DNA from: Coralloluteibacterium stylophorae
GTDB lineage: Bacteria; Pseudomonadota; Gammaproteobacteria; Xanthomonadales; Xanthomonadaceae
DNA length: 35,860 nt
Reading direction: 5' to 3'
Assembly (NCBI RefSeq): GCF_018122625.2
Contig: NZ_JAGQFT020000017.1
Location: 1-35,860, forward strand
The notes beneath the pieces are model-generated. The model worked only from the letters and a program-made list of their open reading frames with translations, was not told the origin of the DNA and searched no databases. Below, piece by piece: positions 25,839-32,724 of the stretch. Every line of letters starts with the position of its first letter. The stretch's first letter is position 1. Made by a program: the position numbers and the translations under genes.

Positions 25839-26912
25839 ATGCAGATCCGTACCGACACCACAGGCCGCCGTGGGCGGCTGGCATTGGCCTTGGCGATCAT
25901 GGGGATGATCGCCGGCTGTTCGAACCAGGAGGCGCCGACCGAAGCCACCGCGCCGGCATCCGACGCCGGCGCACCGCAGGCCGGGCCGGCGACGCCGCCT
26001 CCGCCGCCGTCCACCGAGGAGCGCACCGCGCAGGCGGAAGGCGCGGTCGAGGCCGCGGCCGAGTCGCTGGCCGGGCAGTCGCCCGAGGCGCTGCTGGAGA
26101 ACGCCCGCACCGCGCGCGGCGAACAGCGCCTGTATGCGCCCTCGGGCGACAACGCGGTGGAGTACTACCTCGCGCTGCGGGAGAAGGCGCCGGAGGATCC
26201 CGCGGTCAGCGGCGCACTCGCCGACCTGTTCCCCTACGTCCTGATCGCCGCGGAGCAGCACATCGCGCGCAACGATCTGGTCGAGGCGGAGCGCCTGTAC
26301 ATGCTCATGCAGCGCATGGACGCGGAAGCGCCGGCTCTGGACCGGATCGGGCAGTCGATCACCCGCGCGCAGACCGCCGCCGAGCGGCGCGCAGAGGAAG
26401 AGGCGCGCCGCGTCGCCCAGGCCGAGGCGCAGCAGGCACAGCAGGCCCAGCAACAGGTGCAGGCCCGGCAGAGCGAAGAGGCCGCGCGTCTGCAGGAGCA
26501 GCTCGCCGAGGCCCGGCGCCAGGCGGAAGCGGCGCAGGCCGAGGCCGCGCGGCTGGAGGAGGAGCGCGCGGCCGCGGTGGCGCGCGCGCGTGAACTCGCA
26601 GCGCAGCAGGCCAGCGAGCAGAGCGCGTCCGGCGGCAGCGCCCCGGCCGCCGCGCCGACGCGTCGCGCGCCGGAGATCGTGAGCGCGCCGCCGCCGCGCT
26701 ATCCGCCGGAGGCGCTGCGCGCCGGCACCACCGGCGAGGTGACCGTGGAGTTCACCGTCCAGCCCGACGGCAGCGTCGCGCAGGCGCGGGTGGTGTCCAG
26801 CCGGCCGTCGCGGATCTTCGACCGCGAGGCGCTCAGCGCGGTGCGCGACTGGCGCTTCGAGAACACCGAGGAGCCGATCACCCTGCGCAGGACGATCGCC
26901 TTCCAGCCCTGA
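25839..26912 (+). CDS. Lipoprotein with coiled coil and TonB C-terminal domain, paralogue 2
   Basis: A 357-residue protein with an AGGGGAG Shine-Dalgarno and a lipobox ending MIAGC (Cys27, next residue Ser). It shares the same domain as paralogue 1 (about residues 96-165: QRLYAPSGDNAVEYYLALRE and DLFPYVLIAAEQHIARNDLV). The linker differs: a glutamine/alanine/glutamate coiled coil (about 180-275, AEAQQAQQAQQQVQARQSEE) replaces the proline-rich one. A TonB C-terminal domain ends it (about 280-357, PPPRYPPEALRAGTTGEVTV; AVRDWRFENTEEP). By sorting residues it should sit in the outer membrane. The start at 25839 is chosen for the lipoprotein signal and ribosome-binding site. A strong hairpin follows. 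Confidence 0.82.
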   Translation: MQIRTDTTGRRGRLALALAIMGMIAGCSNQEAPTEATAPASDAGAPQAGPATPPPPPSTEERTAQAEGAVEAAAESLAGQSPEALLENARTARGEQRLYAPSGDNAVEYYLALREKAPEDPAVSGALADLFPYVLIAAEQHIARNDLVEAERLYMLMQRMDAEAPALDRIGQSITRAQTAAERRAEEEARRVAQAEAQQAQQAQQQVQARQSEEAARLQEQLAEARRQAEAAQAEAARLEEERAAAVARARELAAQQASEQSASGGSAPAAAPTRRAPEIVSAPPPRYPPEALRAGTTGEVTVEFTVQPDGSVAQARVVSSRPSRIFDREALSAVRDWRFENTEEPITLRRTIAFQP

Positions 26913-26930
26913 CCGATCCCCACGCGTCGC

Positions 26931-26972
26931 AACGAAGAAGGCCCGGAGCGCATCCGGGCCTTCTTCGTTTTC
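26931..26972. terminator. Bidirectional terminator between convergent genes
   Basis: A perfect 17-bp stem (AACGAAGAAGGCCCGGA, 26931-26947, with its complement at 26953-26969) and a 5-nt loop are followed on the plus strand by TTTT ending in CC. It separates paralogue 2 from the convergent ABC permease gene. Confidence 0.9.
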
Positions 26973-26992
26973 CGGTGGCGCAGCCGACGCGC

Positions 26993-28186
26993 TCAGGCCG
27001 ACACGGCCAGCTTCTCGCGGTGGTAGAGGCGCGCGGCCAGCAGCCACAGGACGCCGGCCACCGCCATGCCGGCGCCGGCGTAGACCAGCCACTCCAGCCC
27101 GGTCACCGTCTCGCCGCGCAGGATCTTCATCAGCATCTGGTTCTGCGACAGCAGCGGCACCGCGAACATCCACAGCTGGTTCTTCACCGGATTCACCATC
27201 AGCACGATGGTCGGCACGATCGGCAGGAACATCAGCAGGCTGAGGTAGCTCTGCGCCTCCTTCACCGACTTCACGCTGGCCGCGATCAGGGTGATCAGGG
27301 TGCAGCCCAGCAGCAGCAGCGGCACCAGCACGGCCAGCATCTTGACCATCGCCAGCAGCGAAACGTCGAGCATGCGGCCCAGGCCGGGCGCCAGCTGGGC
27401 GCCGATCTTGAACGCGACCAGGGTGAGCGTGAGGCTGACCAGGCCGAACACCACGGCCGCGGCGATCTTGCCGCTCATGATCGAACCGCGCGCGGCCGGC
27501 GTGGCCAGCAACGGCTCCAGCGACTGCCGTTCGCGCTCGCCGGCGGTGACGTCGATGACCAGATAGGCGCCACCCAGGAACGCCGAGAGGATCAGCAGGT
27601 AGGGCAGGAACGACAGCGCCATGCCGCGCCGCGACTCCGGCGTCGACAGGTCGCTGCGCGAGACCAGCAGCGGTCTGGCGGCGGTGGGGCTGACCCCGCG
27701 CGCGACCAGGCGCAGCGTGCCGACGGTCTCGCCGTAGGCCTGCAGCAGGGCCTCGGTGCGCCGGACCGGGATGTCGGAGTCCTGGCGCGAGGCGTCGTAC
27801 ATCAGCTCGACGAGCGCGGGGCGGGTCGCGCGCCAGTCGTCGGCGTAGTCGGCGTCGATGCGCAGGATCACTTCCTCGGCCTGGGTGCGGATCGCCGCCT
27901 CCGGGTCCGCCGGAGCGGCTTCGGGCTTGACGTTCTGGCCCTCCAGCCAGGCCACCAGGTTGGGGGCCCGCTCGGCGCCGATGATCGGCAGCTCCAGCGG
28001 CTTTTCCATCTGCGTGGACATGCGCTTGGCGATCATGCCGCCGATGCCGAGCATCAGGGTCGGCAGGATCAGCGGCCCGAGCAGCAGGGCGATGACGACC
28101 GTGCGGCGGTCGCGGACCAGGTCGCGCAGCTCCTTGGCGAGCACGATGCCCAGCGCGGTCAGGCTTCCGGTGCGGCGGTCGTTCAT
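26993..28186 (-). CDS. ABC-2 type transporter permease (NatB-like)
   Basis: A 397-residue membrane protein with an N-terminal helix (VVIALLLGPLILPTLMLGIG), a periplasmic domain of about 150 residues, and about five or six C-terminal helices, including LSFLPYLLILSAFLGGAYLV and MLAVLVPLLLLGCTLITLIA. The layout (helix, large extracytoplasmic loop, helix bundle, with the intracellular VTAGERERQSLEPLLATPAA motif) is that of NatB-type ABC-2 permeases, first described for sodium export. The start overlaps the end of the ATPase gene by 4 bp (ATGA). The substrate is not determinable from sequence. Confidence 0.88.
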   Translation of the reverse strand: MNDRRTGSLTALGIVLAKELRDLVRDRRTVVIALLLGPLILPTLMLGIGGMIAKRMSTQMEKPLELPIIGAERAPNLVAWLEGQNVKPEAAPADPEAAIRTQAEEVILRIDADYADDWRATRPALVELMYDASRQDSDIPVRRTEALLQAYGETVGTLRLVARGVSPTAARPLLVSRSDLSTPESRRGMALSFLPYLLILSAFLGGAYLVIDVTAGERERQSLEPLLATPAARGSIMSGKIAAAVVFGLVSLTLTLVAFKIGAQLAPGLGRMLDVSLLAMVKMLAVLVPLLLLGCTLITLIAASVKSVKEAQSYLSLLMFLPIVPTIVLMVNPVKNQLWMFAVPLLSQNQMLMKILRGETVTGLEWLVYAGAGMAVAGVLWLLAARLYHREKLAVSA

Positions 28187-28926
28187 GCCGCAGCCTCCTC
28201 GCTGCCGACCAGGCGCACGAAGGCGTCCTCCAGGTCCGGGCAGCCGGTGTGTGCGCGCAGCTCGTCGGCGGTGCCCTGGGCGACCACGCGGCCGCCGGCG
28301 ATGACAACGATGCGGTCACACAGCGCGGCGACCTCCTGCATGATGTGGCTGGAGAAGATCACGCAGCGGCCTTCCGCCTTCAGCCCCTGCAGGAAGGCGC
28401 GCAGCGCGCGCGTGGTCATCACGTCGAGCCCGTTGGTGGGCTCGTCGAGGATCACGTTGCGCGGGTCGTGCACCAGCGCGCGGGCGATCGCGGTCTTGGT
28501 GCGCTGCCCCTGCGAAAAGCCCTCGGTGCGGCGGTCGGCGACGTCGCGCATGCCCAGCGCCTCGATCAGCGCATCGGTGCGGGCCGCGACCTCGGCGGCG
28601 GTCATGCCGTGCAGGCGGCCGAAGTAGGCGATGTTCTCGCGCGCGGTCAGACGCTTGTAGACGCCGCGCGCGTCGGGCAGCACGCCGAGGCGCCGACGCA
28701 CCGCCTCGGCATCGGTGACCGCGTCGAAGCCGTCCACGCGGACGCTGCCGGCGTCCGGCGTCATCAGGGTGTAGAGCATGCGCAGGGTGGTGGTCTTGCC
28801 GGCGCCGTTGGGACCGAGCAGGCCGGTGATCTGGCCGTCGGGCGCGGTGAAGCCGACGCCGTCGACGGCCTTGACCGTGCCGCTCTTGGTCCGGAACGCC
28901 TTGTGCAGGTCGTGGATCTCGATCAT
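28183..28926 (-). CDS. ABC transporter ATP-binding protein (NatA-like)
   Basis: A 247-residue ATPase with Walker A GPNGAGKT (residues 38-45), a signature FSQGQ (137-141) in place of the usual LSGGQ, Walker B NVILDEP (157-163) and the switch histidine in SSHIMQEV. The FSQGQ variant is common in the NatA/CcmA-like exporter branch. It pairs with the downstream permease through a 4-bp overlap, and the S33 hydrolase gene ends 9 bp upstream, so the three form one minus-strand operon. The substrate is unknown. Confidence 0.93.
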   Translation of the reverse strand: MIEIHDLHKAFRTKSGTVKAVDGVGFTAPDGQITGLLGPNGAGKTTTLRMLYTLMTPDAGSVRVDGFDAVTDAEAVRRRLGVLPDARGVYKRLTARENIAYFGRLHGMTAAEVAARTDALIEALGMRDVADRRTEGFSQGQRTKTAIARALVHDPRNVILDEPTNGLDVMTTRALRAFLQGLKAEGRCVIFSSHIMQEVAALCDRIVVIAGGRVVAQGTADELRAHTGCPDLEDAFVRLVGSEEAAA

Positions 28927-28935
28927 CGGGTGTCC

Positions 28936-30438
28936 TTACGGTTCCCAGCCGTAGAAGCCGGCGAAGGGCGGGGCGGGGGCGAGGCCGGCGAGGCAGCCGG
29001 CGTCGAGCGCCTCGGCGTCGGCGGTCTCGACGAAACGGGCCAGCAGGCGCGGCGTGCAGCCGACCGGAAGCACGTTGTGGCCCTGGCCGGCGAGCACGAG
29101 ATGGCGGCCGTGGGCGAGGCCGGCCAGCACCGCCTCGCCGTAGCGGGGCGGGGTGACCGGGTCGTACTCGCCCGACAGCAGCAGGCTCGGCACGTCGCTC
29201 GACACCGCGTCGTGGAAGTCGCGCGGCATCGAGCCCCGCGGCCATTCGCCGCACTGGGCGGCGAGGTAGCTGGTCAGGGTGTCGCCGAGAAGGGTGGCGG
29301 CGTCGCCGGGATCCGCCGGCGCATCGCCGATGTCCTCGGTGCAGGTCACCGACAGCTGCATGCCGTGCATGATCGCGTCGCCGAGCTGGTCGGCCATCAT
29401 CCGCGCCTGTGCGGCCAGCGGCCCGTAACGCCCGGCCGCGGCCTCGGACAGCACCAGCGGCAGCATCGCCGCGGTCACCGGCTGGTAGGCGTACATGCGC
29501 ACCACGGTCTGCAGATGAGCGAGCGCGAGCTGTTCCTCGCGCGGCAGCGCGGTCTGCGGGTCGCGGTAATCGACCGCGACGCGCTCGTCGAGCAGGCGCG
29601 CGCGCAGCATGTCGAGGTGCGCGCGCGGCGAACCCAGCTCGTCGCGGCAGGCGGCGACCTTCTCGCATCCGGCGAACTGCTGCGCGAGCGCGTCCTCGAG
29701 GTTGCGCGCGTGCTCACTGCCGAGCAGCAGCGTGTTCGGCACCACGCCGTCGAGGACCATGCTGCGCACGCGCCCGGGATGGCTGCGCAGGTACTGCTGG
29801 GCCACGCGGGTGCCGTAGGACACGCCGACCAGGTTCAGGGCCGGCGCCCGCATCGCCTCGCGCACCGCCTCGAGGTCCTGCACCGCGTCGGTGGTGGTGT
29901 AGAAGCGGAGGTCGGCGTCGTCCGCCAGGGCGTCGCGGCAACGTGCGGCGGCGCGGCGGGCGGCGTCGGGCGTGGCGAGTTCCTCGCCGCCGACCGCGGC
30001 GGCGTCGTCCTGGATCTCCTCGCAGGCCAGCGGATGCGAAGCGCCGGTGCCGCGCTGGTCCACCAGCACCACCAGCCGGTTCTTGATCACCTCGCGGAAC
30101 ACCGCGTGCAGCTGCGGGTAGGCCTCGCGCGCGGCCTGGCCGGGCCCGCCGGCCAGGAAGAACACCGGGTCCGGCTCGGGCACGTTGTCGCCGCTGACCA
30201 CCGCGACCGCCAGTTCGATCCGGCGGCCGTCCGGCTCGGCGCGGTTCTCCGGTACCGAAACGGTGGTGCAGTGCGCCTCGACCGTCGCGGCGATGCCCTG
30301 CGCGCTGAGCGTGCAGGGCTCCAGGGCGAGGTCGCCGACCGTCATGGTGGCCTCGGCCGCGCTCGCAGCGGCCGGCGCCAGGGCGGGCGCCGCCAGTGCG
30401 GCCGCGGCCGCGAGTGCGGCCCGGAAGCGGAAATGCAT
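28936..30438 (-). CDS. Secreted alpha/beta hydrolase, S33 peptidase family (TAP-like)
   Basis: A 500-residue protein with a Sec signal peptide (about 1-28, ending ASA) and a hydrolase core. The nucleophile elbow is GVSYG (after LNLV), the acid is likely the Asp in SGEYDPVTPP, and the histidine lies in GQGHNVLP. An oxyanion-loop motif FFLAGGPGQAA and the VLVDQRGTGAS strand are typical of S33/tripeptidyl aminopeptidase-like enzymes. It should act in the periplasm or outside and release N-terminal residues from peptides, although esterase activity is also possible in this family. Its gene begins the operon with the NatAB-like exporter, 9 bp before the ATPase gene. Several cysteines are spread through the lid. 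Confidence 0.88.
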   Translation of the reverse strand: MHFRFRAALAAAAALAAPALAPAAASAAEATMTVGDLALEPCTLSAQGIAATVEAHCTTVSVPENRAEPDGRRIELAVAVVSGDNVPEPDPVFFLAGGPGQAAREAYPQLHAVFREVIKNRLVVLVDQRGTGASHPLACEEIQDDAAAVGGEELATPDAARRAAARCRDALADDADLRFYTTTDAVQDLEAVREAMRAPALNLVGVSYGTRVAQQYLRSHPGRVRSMVLDGVVPNTLLLGSEHARNLEDALAQQFAGCEKVAACRDELGSPRAHLDMLRARLLDERVAVDYRDPQTALPREEQLALAHLQTVVRMYAYQPVTAAMLPLVLSEAAAGRYGPLAAQARMMADQLGDAIMHGMQLSVTCTEDIGDAPADPGDAATLLGDTLTSYLAAQCGEWPRGSMPRDFHDAVSSDVPSLLLSGEYDPVTPPRYGEAVLAGLAHGRHLVLAGQGHNVLPVGCTPRLLARFVETADAEALDAGCLAGLAPAPPFAGFYGWEP

Positions 30439-30582
30439 CTAAGTTCCCCGACACGACAAAGTGCGCAGTGTGCACCAGCGCGCGCGTGCCGCACGTGCCG
30501 TCGGCCATGGGTGCATGCGGCGCGACCGGCACGGTGGATCGGATCGTTGCAGTGGTTCCCGGGGGCATCCGCGGCGGCGGTC

Positions 30583-30588
30583 TATACT
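30583..30588 (+). promoter_or_regulatory. Candidate -10 element TATACT upstream of yadG
   Basis: TATACT (5 of 6 to consensus) followed by GC lies 39 bp before the yadG ATG in a 189-bp divergent gap with the S33 hydrolase. No -35 hexamer at 16-18 bp was found. Confidence 0.4.
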
Positions 30589-30627
30589 GCGCGGTCGGCG
30601 GCGACCTGCGCCGCGATCCGCGTTGCC

Positions 30628-31578
30628 ATGTCCAGTCCTACCGACCACCCCGCCCTCGAACTTGTCGACCTCCGCAAGACCTACGCCACCGGCGTCGAAG
30701 CCCTGAAGGGCGTGTCGCTGCGGGTGGAGCCCGGCGACTTCTTCGCCCTGCTCGGCCCCAACGGCGCCGGCAAGTCCACCACGATCGGCATCGTGAGTTC
30801 GCTGGTGAACGCCAGCGCCGGCGAGGTCCGCGTGCACGGCGTCGACCTGCTGCGCGAGCGCAGCACCGCGATGCGGATGGTCGGGCTCGTGCCGCAGGAG
30901 ATCAATTTCAACCTGTTCGAGAAGCCGTTCGACATCCTCGTCAACTACGCCGGCTTCTATGGCGTGCCGCGCGACCAGGCCATCGTGCGCGCGGGCGAGG
31001 AGCTCGAGCGCGCCCAGCTCTCGGACAAGGCGCACACCATGAGCCGCACGCTCTCCGGCGGCATGAAGCGCCGGCTGATGATCGCGCGCGCGCTGATGAC
31101 CCGCCCGCGCCTGCTGATCCTCGACGAGCCCACCGCCGGCGTCGACATCGAGATCCGCCGCGCCATGTGGCGGCAGCTGCGCGAGATCAACGCCGCCGGC
31201 ACCACGGTGATCCTGACCACGCACTACCTGGAGGAGGCCGAGAGCCTCTGCCGCAACCTGGCGATCATCGACCACGGCCGCATCATCCAGCACGGCAGCA
31301 TGCGCTCGCTGCTGGCGCAGCTCGACGTCGAGGCCTTCGTCCTCGACATCGAGGGCAGGCTGCCGCCGGCGCTGCCGGCGATCGAGGGCGCGGCACTGGT
31401 CGCCGCCGACGACCACACCCTCGAACTCGAGATGCCGCGCTCGATGGATCTCAACCGCGTCTTCGCCGGCCTCGATGCGGCCGGTATCCGGGTGCGGTCC
31501 ATGCGCACCAAGGCCAACCGCCTGGAGGAGCTGTTCGTGCGCATGACCGGCCGCGGCGCGGCGGAGGCGGCGGCATGA
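30628..31578 (+). CDS. yadG: ABC transporter ATP-binding protein YadG-like
   Basis: A 316-residue ATPase with Walker A GPNGAGKS (residues 43-50), an intact signature LSGGM (142-146), Walker B LLILDEP (162-168) and the TTHYLEEAE switch region. The run LGPNGAGKSTTIGI and SGGMKRRLMIARALM resemble E. coli YadG closely from memory. It should power export through the YadH-like permease next door. The C-terminal extension of about 90 residues after the ATPase core probably has a regulatory role. It is divergent from the S33 hydrolase and overlaps yadH by 4 bp (ATGA). Its substrate is unknown, as for E. coli YadGH. Confidence 0.92.
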   Translation: MSSPTDHPALELVDLRKTYATGVEALKGVSLRVEPGDFFALLGPNGAGKSTTIGIVSSLVNASAGEVRVHGVDLLRERSTAMRMVGLVPQEINFNLFEKPFDILVNYAGFYGVPRDQAIVRAGEELERAQLSDKAHTMSRTLSGGMKRRLMIARALMTRPRLLILDEPTAGVDIEIRRAMWRQLREINAAGTTVILTTHYLEEAESLCRNLAIIDHGRIIQHGSMRSLLAQLDVEAFVLDIEGRLPPALPAIEGAALVAADDHTLELEMPRSMDLNRVFAGLDAAGIRVRSMRTKANRLEELFVRMTGRGAAEAAA

Positions 31579-32345
31579 GCCACCCCAACCTGACCGCGCT
31601 CTACACCGTCACCCGCCGCGAGGTCGCACGCATCCTGCGCATCTGGGGCCAGACCCTGGTGCCGCCGGTGATCACGATGACGCTGTACTTCCTGATCTTC
31701 GGCCAGCTCATCGGCCGCCGCATCGGCGACATGGGCGGCTTCGACTACATCGACTACATCGTGCCCGGGCTGGTGATGATGTCGGTGATCACCAACAGCT
31801 ACGGCAACATCAGCTCCTCGTTCTTCGGCGCCAAGTTCGGCCGCCACGTCGAGGAGCTGCTGGTCAGTCCGATGCCGAACTGGGTGATCCTGCTCGGCTA
31901 CGTCGCCGGCGGCGTGCTGCGCGGGCTGATGGTCGGCGTGCTGGTGCTGGCGGTGGCGATGCTGTTCACCCACGTGCGCATTCCGCATCCGCTGGTGACC
32001 TTCACCACGGTGCTGCTCGGCGCGACGGTGTTCGCGCTCGCCGGCTTCGTCAACGCGGTCTACGCCAAGAAGTTCGACGACATCGCCATCGTGCCGACCT
32101 TCGTGCTGACCCCGCTGACCTATCTCGGCGGCGTGTTCTATTCGGTGCAGATGCTGCCGCCGGTGGCCGAGACGCTGACCCACGCCAACCCGATCTTCTA
32201 CATCGTCAACGCCTTCCGCTTCGGCCTGCTCGGCATCAGCGACGTCTCGCTGTGGGTGGCCTACGCGGTGATGCTGGGCCTGGTCGTGGTGCTGACTTCC
32301 ATCGCGCTGCGCCTGCTCTACAAGGGCGTCGGAATGCGGAGCTGA
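31575..32345 (+). CDS. yadH: ABC transporter permease YadH-like
   Basis: A 256-residue permease, the same length as E. coli YadH, with IWGQTLVPPVITMTLYFLIF, GFDYIDYIVPGLVMMSVITN, SSFFGAKFGRHVEELLVSPM and NPIFYIVNAFRFGLLGISD motifs of the ABC-2 type. About six transmembrane helices are visible. It forms the membrane half of the exporter with YadG. Translation is coupled by the ATGA overlap. A 379-bp region follows before the TonB-dependent receptor, so yadH is probably the last gene of its operon. Confidence 0.92.
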   Translation: MSHPNLTALYTVTRREVARILRIWGQTLVPPVITMTLYFLIFGQLIGRRIGDMGGFDYIDYIVPGLVMMSVITNSYGNISSSFFGAKFGRHVEELLVSPMPNWVILLGYVAGGVLRGLMVGVLVLAVAMLFTHVRIPHPLVTFTTVLLGATVFALAGFVNAVYAKKFDDIAIVPTFVLTPLTYLGGVFYSVQMLPPVAETLTHANPIFYIVNAFRFGLLGISDVSLWVAYAVMLGLVVVLTSIALRLLYKGVGMRS

Positions 32346-32724
32346 CGCCGCAAGCGCGATGAAGTTCACATAAATGCAATATTTAGGTACGGTACGGTCA
32401 TCGGCCCCGCACTGAGGGGTGACGAACACGACCGCGTCGAGCGGTGCCGCTATTCACCCGCGGCACCGTATCCGGTCCGTCACCATCCCAGGCAGGGGCA
32501 TGCGAGCGGAACCGCCGCGTCCGGAGTGAACGCTTTCCGGCCGCGGTGTGCACCGGGCATCGTGTGATTCCATCCACGGACCGCTCCCGGTCTTCCTCTC
32601 GCACACCGCGCAGGATCGAGCGGTGTCCGCTGTCCTTAAGGCAGCACGTGGCGCACCCGCGCCAGCCGTACCCACCGCCGCAGACTCCCGGAAGCGGCAT
32701 CAGCATCAGGCAGGAACCCACGCA
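32346..32724 (+). promoter_or_regulatory. Long leader and promoter region of the TonB-dependent receptor gene
   Basis: The 379-bp gap holds no supported gene. Near its start an AT-rich patch includes TTCACA (32365-32370, 5 of 6 to TTGACA) and, 17 bp later, TACGGT (32388-32393, a poor -10), with the repeat GGTACGGTACGGT beside it. A perfect 9-bp hairpin follows at 32442-32468 (CGGTGCCGC / GCGGCACCG, 9-nt loop) with no T tract. If transcription starts near 32400 the leader is about 325 nt. The open frame of the receptor continues upstream to 32548 but the extra 59 codons lack features. No Fur box is evident. Confidence 0.4.

Noticed and set aside
28249-30627. Plus-strand extension upstream of yadG
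   Set aside because: The frame runs through the antisense of the NatA-like and hydrolase genes; the ATP-binding protein family starts at 30628.
32548-32724. N-terminal extension of the receptor
   Set aside because: The extra 59 residues precede a good signal peptide and ribosome-binding site at 32725 and have no features of their own.
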